A DNA stretch of 8,540 bases, taken from positions 1 to 8,540 of the forward strand of contig CAYTGO010000097.1 of the NCBI GenBank assembly GCA_964437425.1, in the 5' to 3' direction. Source of the stretch: Scalindua sp964437425 (GTDB taxonomy: Bacteria > Planctomycetota > Brocadiia > Brocadiales > Scalinduaceae). The translations under genes and the position numbers were made by a program. This document shows, in pieces, positions 1 to 6,563 of this stretch; position 1 is the stretch's first letter, and each line of letters starts with the position of its first letter. The notes beneath the pieces were generated by a model. It was not told where the DNA came from. It saw only the letters and a program-made list of their open reading frames with translations, and did no database searches.

Positions 1-1227
1 TATCTCACATGTACGCGGTCTTGTGTTGTAACTGGAGCTCATGGTAAAGCCGTATGCGCCGGCACTGAAGAACGCTATCAGATCGCCCTCTTTTACATCA
101 GGAAACCATCGCTCTTTTGCCAGGACGTCACTGCTCTCACACACAGGACCCACGATATCCACAAGCTCTAATCTATCATCACCCTTCGCTTCACCGGGAT
201 GCTCTACTTCAGGCATCGGCACTTCACTGTTCACTGGCCATGCCCTGTGAACTGCGTCGTACAGGGACGGACGGGCAAGGTCGTTCATCGCCGCGTCACA
301 TATGACAAATTTCTTCCCCCATGTAGCAACTTTTATATAGGTCGTTTTAGTTACCAGGATCCCTGCGTTCCCGATAATGAATCTTCCCGGTTCCATTACA
401 ACCTTACAGCCGAGCTTTTTTATTACCGGTATAATATCCACCGCATAGTCACGCGGCCTTTTCAGCTGTTCACCCGTATACGATATACAGTATCCGCCTC
501 CAATATTGACGTATTCAATACCCTGCTTACCTTTCTCGTCGAGCGTTTCCTGAACAAAATTGTATACTTTCTCAAGGCCCTGTACATACGGTTCAGGCGA
601 ATAGATCGGCGATCCGAGGTGTACATGTATCCCTTTAAGATCTATATTTTTATAGTCACCAATGTTCTTTATTAACTGGCTGGCACTTTCGAAATCGATA
701 CCGAATTTATTCTCCTTCTTACCGGTAGTCGTCTTATCATGTGTCTTGGCATCAATATCAGGATTGATTCTCAGAGCAACCCTCCCCCTCTTACCGAGGG
801 ACCCTGCTACCCTGTCAATATTGGCCAGTTCCGCCGGAGACTCTACATTGAACATGAAGATATCGTTTTCCAAAGCATATTTAATCTCCTCAGAAGTTTT
901 ACCTACTCCCGCAAAGACGATCTTGTCCGGACTCACACCCACCTTTAGTACCCGGTATAGCTCACCACCGGAAACTACGTCAAACCCGGAACCTGCATCA
1001 GCCAACACCTTTATAACTGACAAATTTGAGTTGGCCTTAACAGAGAAACATATTAGAGGGTTTACTCCCTCAAAAGCAGTCCTGATCTCAATAAAATGTT
1101 CCAGGATAGAATTTTTGCTGTAAATATACGCAGGTGATCCTACCTCTTCTATTATGTCTTTTACCTTTACGTCTTCGCAGTACAGTTCATTATTTAGGTA
1201 GTTAAAAAAATCAAAACTAGTCGTCAT
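1..1227 (-). CDS. lysA: Diaminopimelate decarboxylase (C-terminus cut by window edge)
   Basis: This enzyme is PLP-dependent and decarboxylates meso-diaminopimelate to L-lysine, the last step of lysine synthesis, in the cytoplasm. I translated 409 codons by hand with no internal stop. The family is usually about 415-420 residues, so only roughly ten residues are missing beyond the left edge. Visible motifs are the PLP-lysine segment FSVKANSN (Lys about 64), KFGID (174-178), HVHLGS (201-206), the phosphate-binding NIGGGY (241-246), EPGR (279-282), the active-site GPVCESSD (360-367, with Cys and Glu of the conserved CES) and GAYGFTMSSSYNTRPR near the end. These cover the N-terminal alanine-racemase-like barrel and the C-terminal beta domain. 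The ATG at 1227 has a TTGGAG Shine-Dalgarno six bases upstream. It lies 68 bp downstream of argH and is probably co-transcribed with it. The ornithine/arginine decarboxylase relatives are less likely because of the CESSD and MSSSYN motifs. Confidence 0.95.
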   Translation of the reverse strand, partial: MTTSFDFFNYLNNELYCEDVKVKDIIEEVGSPAYIYSKNSILEHFIEIRTAFEGVNPLICFSVKANSNLSVIKVLADAGSGFDVVSGGELYRVLKVGVSPDKIVFAGVGKTSEEIKYALENDIFMFNVESPAELANIDRVAGSLGKRGRVALRINPDIDAKTHDKTTTGKKENKFGIDFESASQLIKNIGDYKNIDLKGIHVHLGSPIYSPEPYVQGLEKVYNFVQETLDEKGKQGIEYVNIGGGYCISYTGEQLKRPRDYAVDIIPVIKKLGCKVVMEPGRFIIGNAGILVTKTTYIKVATWGKKFVICDAAMNDLARPSLYDAVHRAWPVNSEVPMPEVEHPGEAKGDDRLELVDIVGPVCESSDVLAKERWFPDVKEGDLIAFFSAGAYGFTMSSSYNTRPRTCEI

Positions 1228-1233
1228 TCTTTT

Positions 1234-1239
1234 CTCCAA
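1234..1239 (-). promoter_or_regulatory. Shine-Dalgarno for lysA
   Basis: The minus strand reads TTGGAG followed by a six-base spacer (AAAAGA) and ATG. This is a near-ideal ribosome binding site and supports the lysA start at 1227. It begins only nine bases after the argH-lysA inverted repeat, so folding of that repeat should leave it accessible. Confidence 0.7.
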
Positions 1240-1248
1240 GTATTTAGA

Positions 1249-1282
1249 TTCCACCGCAATGTTCACAAGAAATGCGGTGGAA
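1249..1282. repeat. Perfect 10-bp inverted repeat between argH and lysA
   Basis: TTCCACCGCA at 1249-1258 is matched exactly by TGCGGTGGAA at 1273-1282, with a 14-base loop. On the minus-strand transcript the hairpin begins 13 bases after the argH stop codon. It is followed by UCUAAAUACUUGG, not by a U-tract, so it does not look like a classic Rho-independent terminator. A role in mRNA processing, 3'-end protection of the argH message or partial attenuation before lysA is possible, but this is inference. Confidence 0.7.
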
Positions 1283-1295
1283 GTCATTAACATAA

Positions 1296-2687
1296 TCAAG
1301 CCATCTTCTTTTTCAACTTCTTCTCCCATGCGCTTATCTGTTTCTTTACAGACTGAGGAGAGGTTGAGCCGTGGCTTTTAAATTGTTTAATATAATTCTT
1401 CGCACCCAGAACCTTATAAACATCCTTGCCAATCAAAGACGAATATTTCTTAAAGTCCTCCAGGCTTACATCACTCAGCTCCTTACCGCTTTTGCCGCAC
1501 TGGCCAACCAGCTTGCCGACAATCTCATGAGCCTCACGGAATGGAACACCTTTCACAACAAGGTAGTCCGCCAGCACCGTTGCGTCCATGAACCCTTTTC
1601 TACAGCTGTTTTCCATATTGTCAAGTTTCAGAGTTGTCTTGTTTATCAACTCTTTAAGGATAGAGAGACAGTTCTTTACCGTATCGGAAGAGTCGAATAT
1701 CGGCTCTTTGTCCTCCTGCATATCTCTGTTATATGAGAGAGGCAGGCCCTTCATTAACGTAAGAAGGGAGAACAGATTACCATACACACGTCCGCATTTA
1801 CCTCTGATCAGTTCAAGTATGTCCGGGTTTTTCTTCTGCGGCATAATACTCGATCCTGTACAGTAGGAGTCATCAATATCCAGAAAGTCAAACTCCTGGC
1901 TCGACCAGATAATCCACTCCTCACAGAATCTTGTGAGATGCATTGATATAATGGACAGTGCAGAAGCGTATTCCAGGCAGAAATCTCTATCACTCACAAC
2001 ATCAAGACTGTTGTTAAAAACAGAATCAAAACCGAGAAGCTTGCTCGTAATCTCAGGGTTTGTGTCAAGCGTTGTGCCTCCCAGGGCACATGCACCAATC
2101 GGAGATTGATTCAGACGCTTCATGCAATCGGCCAGTCTCGTGCGGTCACGTTCCAGCATCTCTACATATGCCAGGAAGTAGTGCCCGACCAGTATCGGTT
2201 GAGCGTGCTGAAGGTGCGTAAAACCCGGCAGTATGCCATCCCATATAGGTATGGCTTTTTTGACAATCTCCTGCTGAAGAGAGATAATAACATTCATTAT
2301 CTCCTGAATCTGATCGCGGGCCCAGAGACGCAGATCCAATGAGACCTGATCATTTCTGCTTCGAGCCGTATGGAGTTTCTTTGCGACATCACCTATACGC
2401 TTCACCAGGGCCGATTCGATATTCATGTGTATGTCTTCATGTTCGGCCTTGAACTTGAACTTTCCTGATTCGATATCCTTCAAAATACCTTTCAAGCCTT
2501 TGATAATCGCATCTTTCTCTTTATTCGTTATCAGTTTGCATTTCGCAAGCATTGTAGTATGCGCAATACTCCCTTCAATATCGTATTTGTATAGACGACT
2601 GTCAAACGATATGGATTCCGTAAAAGATTCGACTGAAGAAGCCGTCTTCTTTTTGAATCTTCCGCCCCATGCTTTTTTAGTTGCCAT
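1296..2687 (-). CDS. argH: Argininosuccinate lyase
   Basis: ArgH cleaves argininosuccinate to L-arginine and fumarate, the final step of arginine synthesis, as a cytoplasmic homotetramer of the fumarase/aspartase superfamily. At 463 residues it has normal family length. It opens with the typical AWGGRF (6-11) and carries the three conserved regions that build the shared active site: HTARSRNDQ (106-113), THLQHAQP (157-164) and the signature loop GSSIMPQKKNPD (278-289), whose second Ser (280) corresponds to the catalytic serine. SYNRDMQEDKEP (318-329) is also family-typical. The ATG at 2687 aligns with the usual N-terminus. The Shine-Dalgarno is weak, with only a GGAA about 13 bases upstream. 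A strong promoter lies about 45-70 bp upstream. It probably forms a transcription unit with lysA, pairing the last steps of arginine and lysine synthesis. Confidence 0.97.
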   Translation of the reverse strand: MATKKAWGGRFKKKTASSVESFTESISFDSRLYKYDIEGSIAHTTMLAKCKLITNKEKDAIIKGLKGILKDIESGKFKFKAEHEDIHMNIESALVKRIGDVAKKLHTARSRNDQVSLDLRLWARDQIQEIMNVIISLQQEIVKKAIPIWDGILPGFTHLQHAQPILVGHYFLAYVEMLERDRTRLADCMKRLNQSPIGACALGGTTLDTNPEITSKLLGFDSVFNNSLDVVSDRDFCLEYASALSIISMHLTRFCEEWIIWSSQEFDFLDIDDSYCTGSSIMPQKKNPDILELIRGKCGRVYGNLFSLLTLMKGLPLSYNRDMQEDKEPIFDSSDTVKNCLSILKELINKTTLKLDNMENSCRKGFMDATVLADYLVVKGVPFREAHEIVGKLVGQCGKSGKELSDVSLEDFKKYSSLIGKDVYKVLGAKNYIKQFKSHGSTSPQSVKKQISAWEKKLKKKMA

Positions 2688-2731
2688 TGTTCTTTAATTC
2701 CAATTTAATTTATCTTAATAAATCCTGAGGT

Positions 2732-2760
2732 AATATATCCAAAGGTGTTATACGTGTCAA
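2732..2760 (-). promoter_or_regulatory. Sigma70-type promoter for argH(-lysA)
   Basis: The minus strand reads a perfect -35 box TTGACA (2760-2755), a 17-base spacer and a -10 box TATATT (2737-2732; 5 of 6 match to TATAAT). The predicted start point near 2725 gives an argH leader of about 38 nt. Box match and spacing are both close to ideal, so this is the best promoter in the window. Confidence 0.75.
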
Positions 2761-2865
2761 GTTCTATCTACATTCCAGAAACTATCTAAATCTTAATTAC
2801 CCTTTAACTTAGAGCATAAAGCGCTCAATCCGGACAAGATTATTTTCAGGAACGAGACATTCACC

Positions 2866-2894
2866 TTGCATATAAAAAAAGTTATATTTATACT
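2866..2894 (+). promoter_or_regulatory. Candidate promoter for tsaB, almost abutting its start codon
   Basis: TTGCAT (2866-2871) and TATACT (2889-2894; 5 of 6 match to TATAAT) are separated by exactly 17 bases. A start point about seven bases past the -10 box falls at about 2901, only one or two bases before the tsaB ATG. The -35 match is modest (3 of 6), and the surrounding AT-richness raises the chance of a false match. Confidence 0.45.
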
Positions 2895-2902
2895 CACTCA
2901 AT

Positions 2903-3589
2903 ATGAAGGTATTAGGCATTGAAACGTCAGGTTTAGTCGGAAACATAGCGGTCTGTGATGGCAATAAAGTCGTCGCCAGGAAATCGTATGGCAAAAACTT
3001 TAGCCATGGCAAAGAGATTATCTACTCTCTTGAATCGCTATTTAACGAAATCAAATGGGAAGCGAGCAATATAGATCTGATCGCCGTCAGCACCGGGCCG
3101 GGCTCTTATACGGGGCTTAGAGTAGGTGTTACATGTGCGAAAACGCTTGCGTATGGATTGGGAAAGCCCGTCATTGATGTTCCGACACTGGACGTATTAG
3201 TAGAGAACGTAAAGGATAATAGTGCAATAAATATCTGCCCTGTTCTTGATGCGAAGAGGAAGAGTGTATATGCGTGCATTTATGAGAGAAGCGGTAATGA
3301 AAGCAGGAAAAGTACAGATTTTCTGATCATCTCACCTGACAGTCTGGTTGAGATCCTGCCGGAATCCACCTTAATCTTCGGAGATGGAATAGCACCCTAT
3401 AGAGAGATCTTCACACAAAAGAACCTCACAATTGTTGAAGATGAAAAGCTTTGTATTACTGATGCGGCTGACGTTGCCAGATTGGGTTTGGAAAGGTATG
3501 AACAGGGTATACGCTGTGAAATTAATGCACTGGTTCCACTATATTTGAGAAAATCGGAAGCGGAAGAACGGCTAAAGGAGAGTCATTAG
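2903..3589 (+). CDS. tsaB: tRNA threonylcarbamoyladenosine biosynthesis protein TsaB
   Basis: TsaB (YeaZ family, ASKHA fold) is the dimerising scaffold partner of TsaD. With TsaE it transfers the threonylcarbamoyl group to A37 of ANN-decoding tRNAs in the cytoplasm. At 228 residues the length is normal. It starts with MKVLGIETSG, the first strand and loop of the ASKHA fold. The hallmark AVSTGPGSYTGLRVG lies at 61-75, followed by the helix CAKTLAYGLGKPV. No TsaD-type iron-binding His pair is visible, which separates it from its paralogue TsaD. The ATG at 2903 fits the family N-terminus exactly, yet no Shine-Dalgarno precedes it. It is the only plus-strand gene in the window, divergent from argH and convergent with the atp operon. 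It is probably monocistronic. Confidence 0.95.
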   Translation: MKVLGIETSGLVGNIAVCDGNKVVARKSYGKNFSHGKEIIYSLESLFNEIKWEASNIDLIAVSTGPGSYTGLRVGVTCAKTLAYGLGKPVIDVPTLDVLVENVKDNSAINICPVLDAKRKSVYACIYERSGNESRKSTDFLIISPDSLVEILPESTLIFGDGIAPYREIFTQKNLTIVEDEKLCITDAADVARLGLERYEQGIRCEINALVPLYLRKSEAEERLKESH

Positions 3590-3617
3590 CGGAAAACCTC
3601 TGGAAGGCGCCTTCCGC
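3589..3617. terminator. Palindrome between convergent tsaB and atpC, possible bidirectional terminator
   Basis: A perfect 14-bp palindrome GGAAGGCGCCTTCC occupies 3602-3615. A second inverted repeat, GCGGAA (3589-3594) with TTCCGC (3612-3617), overlaps it, so the two folds compete for the same right arm. The first arm begins on the last base of the tsaB stop codon. The position between two convergent gene ends suits a transcription end for both, but neither strand shows a clear T-tract after the stem, so a Rho-independent mechanism is not demonstrated. Confidence 0.4.
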
Positions 3618-3653
3618 TACAGCTTAACTAAATGACATCTACTGCCTGAACAG

Positions 3654-3920
3654 TTACTGTTCATCGACAGAATCAGCCAGCACAACGACCTTATTCCCTC
3701 TTACTTCCATAAAGCCTCCACCCAGAGTCATTGTAACCACTTTTTCACCGGGCTCCGTAATTTTAAACGGACCCGGTTCAAGTGATGTTACGAGTGGCGT
3801 ATGATGAGCCAGTACACCCAGATGCCCGCTGGTACCATGGGCAACGAGAGCTGTCACATCCTGACTGTAGACTATCTTCTCCGGAGTGATTACATCTAAA
3901 TTGTAAGTACTTTCTGCCAT
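3654..3920 (-). CDS. atpC: ATP synthase F1 epsilon subunit, short form without C-terminal domain
   Basis: Epsilon binds gamma and the c-ring and forms the foot of the central stalk of F1Fo ATP synthase on the cytoplasmic face of the membrane. The protein has 88 residues and consists only of the N-terminal beta-sandwich. It shows ITPEKIVYSQDV near the start, GHLGVLAHHTPLVTSLEPG (32-50) and TLGGGFMEVRGNKVVVLAD near the end. The usual bacterial form is about 130-140 residues with a C-terminal two-helix domain that can inhibit ATP hydrolysis. Here that domain is absent: only 64 bases separate the stop codon from the end of tsaB, and no helix-coding sequence remains in any frame, so this is not a recent frameshift. 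The ATG at 3920 has a GAGG about 14 bases upstream, lying within a small TTAAC-CTC-GTTAA inverted repeat. It is the last gene of the operon. Confidence 0.93.
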   Translation of the reverse strand: MAESTYNLDVITPEKIVYSQDVTALVAHGTSGHLGVLAHHTPLVTSLEPGPFKITEPGEKVVTMTLGGGFMEVRGNKVVVLADSVDEQ

Positions 3921-3979
3921 TATTTTAAATTAACCTCGTTAACAGAGTGTTTAATTAATTTGATTATAGTGGAAGGCTA

Positions 3980-3996
3980 TCTGCCCGAAGGACAGA
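3980..3996 (-). repeat. UUCG-tetraloop hairpin in the atpD-atpC gap
   Basis: The minus-strand transcript reads UCUGUCC-UUCG-GGCAGA: a six-base-pair stem with one bulged U, closed by C-G and capped by a UUCG tetraloop, which is known to be unusually stable in RNA. It starts four bases after the atpD stop codon. No U-tract follows, so termination before atpC is not indicated. Confidence 0.6.
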
Positions 3997-4000
3997 GAAT

Positions 4001-5404
4001 TTACTCCTTAGCTTCCATCTCTTTTGCTTTTTCCAGAACCTCTTCAATGCCACCTACCATGTAGAATGCCTGTTCCGGCAGATGATCGTGTTTGCCTTCA
4101 AGTATTTCCTTAATACTTCTTACAGTATCTTCGATCTTAACGTATTTACCTTTAATGCCGGTAAACTGTTCTGCTACGAAGAAAGGCTGTGACAGGAATC
4201 TCTGCAATCTTCTGGCCCTACCTACAATCAGCTTGTCCTCTTCCGACAGCTCTTCCATACCCAAAATAGCAATGAAATCCTGCAGGTCGTTATAGCGCTG
4301 TAGAACTTGCTGTGTTTCTCTGGCAGCATTATAGTGCTCGTCTCCGACTGTGAGCGGGTCAAGAATACGTGAAGTTGACTTCAACGGGTCAACCGCAGGG
4401 TATATACCCATTTCCGCAATCTGCCTGGATAACCATATTGTGGAATCCAAATGAGGGAACGTTGCAACCGGAGCAGGGTCTGTAAAGTCATCCGCAGGAA
4501 CGTATATAGCCTGCATAGATGTAATAGAACCCTTCTTGGTTGATGTAATTCTCTCCTGTAAGTCACCCATCTCATTAGACAGAGTTGGCTGATAACCCAC
4601 AGCAGAAGGCATACGTCCCAACAGCGCTGATACTTCTGATCCAGCCTGTACGAAACGGAATATGTTATCTACGAATAACAGCACATCCTGTCCTTCAGAA
4701 TCCCTGAAATCCTCTGCCATGGTGAGTCCTGACAGGGCAACCCTCAATCTCGCTCCCGGAGGTTCGTTCATCTGTCCGAACATGAGAACTGTTTTGTCCA
4801 GAACTCCGGACTCTTTCATTTCAAGCCAGAGGTCATTTCCCTCTCTCGTTCTTTCACCCACACCGGCGAAAACGGAGAATCCTCCATGCTCACTTGCAAT
4901 ACTTTTGATCAACTCCATGATAAGAACGGTCTTTCCTACACCAGCACCACCGAACAGACCAACCTTACCACCCTTTGCAAAAGGAGCCAGCAGGTCAACA
5001 ACCTTAAGTCCTGTTTCGAAAATAGTTGTTACCGCTTCCCTCTCTTCAAACGAGGGTGGTGTACGGTGAATCGGGAGACGTTTCTTTTCATTAACATCGC
5101 CAAGACCATCAAGCGGCTCTCCAAGCAGGTTAAATATCCTGCCCAGTACTTCCTTGCCTACCGGAACTGATATAGGTTCCCCTGTATCAGTAACTTTAAT
5201 TCCCCTTACCATACCGTCTGTCGGAGCAAGTGAAACACACCTGGCAGTATCATTACCTATATGCTGCGCCACCTCCGCGATAAGACTGATATTTCTCTTT
5301 TTATCCTCAATCTTCAAGGCATTTCGAATGGGAGCCAACTCCCCTGGGGAAAACCTTACGTCTACCACAGGCCCTATTATTTGAACTACTTCCCCTTTTT
5401 TCAA
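4001..5404 (-). CDS. atpD: ATP synthase F1 beta subunit (catalytic)
   Basis: Beta carries the catalytic sites of F1 and makes ATP from ADP and phosphate as gamma rotates within the alpha3-beta3 ring. The 467-residue length is normal. Visible elements are the N-terminal beta-barrel (VVQIIGPVVDVRF, 6-18), Walker A GGAGVGKT (152-159), the catalytic GERTREGND (183-191, Glu184 and Arg185 matching the general base and its neighbour), Walker B VLLFVDNIF (Asp246), QAGSEVSALLGRMPSAVGYQP (253-272) and a DELSEED-type lever, here EELSEED (384-390). No key residue is missing. The start is a TTG at 5404: no ATG lies nearby in frame, the N-terminus aligns with the family, and an AGAGGT Shine-Dalgarno sits seven bases upstream. 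It is preceded by atpG (135-bp gap) and followed by atpC (80-bp gap). The paralogue AtpA is excluded by GERTREGND and the beta-type P-loop. Confidence 0.97.
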   Translation of the reverse strand: MKKGEVVQIIGPVVDVRFSPGELAPIRNALKIEDKKRNISLIAEVAQHIGNDTARCVSLAPTDGMVRGIKVTDTGEPISVPVGKEVLGRIFNLLGEPLDGLGDVNEKKRLPIHRTPPSFEEREAVTTIFETGLKVVDLLAPFAKGGKVGLFGGAGVGKTVLIMELIKSIASEHGGFSVFAGVGERTREGNDLWLEMKESGVLDKTVLMFGQMNEPPGARLRVALSGLTMAEDFRDSEGQDVLLFVDNIFRFVQAGSEVSALLGRMPSAVGYQPTLSNEMGDLQERITSTKKGSITSMQAIYVPADDFTDPAPVATFPHLDSTIWLSRQIAEMGIYPAVDPLKSTSRILDPLTVGDEHYNAARETQQVLQRYNDLQDFIAILGMEELSEEDKLIVGRARRLQRFLSQPFFVAEQFTGIKGKYVKIEDTVRSIKEILEGKHDHLPEQAFYMVGGIEEVLEKAKEMEAKE

Positions 5405-5539
5405 CGTAATTACCTCTCTTTCCTTACAATACTATTATCATTAATTTTTATGTTATTACTTAGAATCAATTTTGATTTCTCCATCAATCGACTTCTTATA
5501 TTTAAAAAGCATAAGCATGAAGAAATGGCTTACCAACAA
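5405..5539. other. 135-bp atpG-atpD intergenic gap
   Basis: This gap is long for a gene pair inside an atp operon and is AT-rich. It contains the atpD Shine-Dalgarno and only a weak AT-only inverted repeat (AATCAA and TTGATT around 5464-5477). I could not find a promoter with acceptable box spacing in it, and there is no convincing small gene. Confidence 0.5.
5412..5417 (-). promoter_or_regulatory. Shine-Dalgarno deciding the TTG start of atpD
   Basis: The minus strand reads AGAGGT, then a seven-base spacer, then TTG. The strong match and spacing support initiation at the TTG at 5404. The in-frame codons just upstream (ACG, ATT) are not credible starts. Confidence 0.75.
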
Positions 5540-6439
5540 TCAGCCTGCCATTGCCTCTGATCCGGACACAACTTCCAGCAGCTCCTTGGTAATAGCCTCC
5601 TGCCTTGCCTTGTTATACACCTGAGTAAGATCACCTATTATCTCTTCCGCATTTTCTGACGCGGCAATCATCGCCATTCTTCGCGACGCATACTCTGCCG
5701 TTAATGATTCAAATAGTGCCTGACGCAACTGGCATTCAAGATATTTCGGCAGCAGTTTCGAAAAGATTGCTTCCGATGACGGCTCTAAAATGCAGTCTCC
5801 CTGCGGGGCCTTCTTGACTTCAGCATCTCCGGCGTCTGCGTCAATATTTTCCAAAGGCAGAAGTCTAACATTAGCAGGATCAGACTTCATTACGGTCTTG
5901 AATTTTGTGTAAAACAGATGGATTTCATCATAGTTGCCAGCCTCAAAGTCTTCAATCATCTTTGCGACTACTTGAGAAACCTTATGATCTCCCGCCTTCA
6001 GCGAAGAGAGCCCTATCTCTTCTACCGTCTCAGCATAATACTCACCGATCGTATATGGTCTGTTCTGAAAAAATATGTTCCCCTTCTTACCCATCAAGTT
6101 CAGGGTTATATCCTTATCGGAGTTCTCTTTTAGAAACTTAACCGTATTCTGTATGGCATTTGTATTATACGCACCGCATAATCCCTTATCAGAAGTAATT
6201 AACAGAACCATAATCTTCTTTACATCTTCCTTCGGCTCAACGAAATGTGCCTTTTCAGGAGTAGACCCGGTCAGATTACCCAGGATCGAAGTAATATTCT
6301 GAGTGTATGGACGTGACGACAGCGCTCTGCCTTCCGCCTTCTTAAGCCGGTTAGCGGCAACCATCTCCATTGCACGCGTAATCTGCTTAATGTTTGTGAT
6401 ACTTTTGATTCTATTTTTTATATCTCTGGTACTTTCCAT
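5540..6439 (-). CDS. atpG: ATP synthase F1 gamma subunit
   Basis: Gamma is the rotating shaft of F1; its N- and C-terminal helices form the coiled coil inside the alpha3-beta3 ring and its globular part contacts epsilon and the c-ring. The protein has 299 residues, slightly longer than the typical 285-295. The N-terminal helix (IKNRIKSITNIKQITRAMEMVAANRLKKAE, residues 7-36, written here as one helix) is characteristic. It is followed by the Rossmann-like core beginning ITSDKGLCGAYN (81-92), and by the C-terminal helix with TAEYASRRMAMIAASENAEE (247-266) and the family signature region ITKELLEVVSG (283-293). A polar segment around 200-217 (DADAGDAEVKK and following) looks like a small surface insertion. 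The ATG at 6439 fits the family start; its Shine-Dalgarno (GAAAG) is weak. It lies between atpA and atpD with gaps of 124 and 135 bp. Confidence 0.96.
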   Translation of the reverse strand: MESTRDIKNRIKSITNIKQITRAMEMVAANRLKKAEGRALSSRPYTQNITSILGNLTGSTPEKAHFVEPKEDVKKIMVLLITSDKGLCGAYNTNAIQNTVKFLKENSDKDITLNLMGKKGNIFFQNRPYTIGEYYAETVEEIGLSSLKAGDHKVSQVVAKMIEDFEAGNYDEIHLFYTKFKTVMKSDPANVRLLPLENIDADAGDAEVKKAPQGDCILEPSSEAIFSKLLPKYLECQLRQALFESLTAEYASRRMAMIAASENAEEIIGDLTQVYNKARQEAITKELLEVVSGSEAMAG

Positions 6440-6460
6440 AATACTTTCTTTATATGATTA

Positions 6461-6491
6461 TTCCGTTAGCTGTTAATCATGCATAACGGAA
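6461..6491. repeat. Hairpin-forming inverted repeat in the atpA-atpG gap
   Basis: TTCCGTTAGC (6461-6470) pairs with GC (6481-6482), a bulged A and TAACGGAA (6484-6491). This gives an eight-base-pair perfect stem extended by two more G-C pairs and closing a ten-base loop. On the transcript it lies 72 bases after the atpA stop and 21 bases before the atpG start. No U-tract follows on the minus strand, so it is more likely a processing or stability element than a terminator; its function is inferred only from position. Confidence 0.65.
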
Positions 6492-6563
6492 AAACAAAAC
6501 TATAGAAAAACTCGTTCTCAACGGCAAAACGCTTTTATATTCGACGTAAAGCTGTCGATTATC

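Larger units (their letters stand above)
2688..2902. other. Divergent intergenic region between argH and tsaB
   Basis: This 215-bp AT-rich stretch separates two divergently transcribed genes. It holds a promoter candidate for each and no convincing coding sequence or RNA gene. I saw no strong palindrome that would suggest a specific operator; in particular, no clear ArgR-type box could be assigned by eye. Confidence 0.6.

Noticed and set aside
898..921. P-loop-like FAGVGKTS in the lysA product (residues 105-112)
   Set aside because: GVGKT at this place is a normal family feature of diaminopimelate decarboxylases, not an NTPase site.
199..1123. Plus-strand ORFs of 158 and 153 residues at 199-675 and 662-1123
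   Set aside because: They lie antisense to lysA, whose minus-strand frame encodes all the family motifs over 409 codons. The plus-strand proteins show no recognisable motif.
2809..3012. Minus-strand 67-residue ORF overlapping the tsaB start
   Set aside because: It overlaps the tsaB promoter and N-terminus, has no motif, and tsaB is clearly real on the other strand.
4662..5069. Plus-strand 135-residue ORF within atpD
   Set aside because: It is antisense to the most conserved part of the beta subunit; its openness follows from the codon use of atpD.
5405..5539. Internal promoter for atpD
   Set aside because: TTGATT- and GATAAT-like boxes occur in the AT-rich gap, but no pair has 16-18 base spacing.
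6541..6558. Inverted repeat TCGAC/GTCGA just after the atpA stop as a terminator
   Set aside because: The stem is only five base pairs, no U-tract follows, and the operon evidently continues into atpG.
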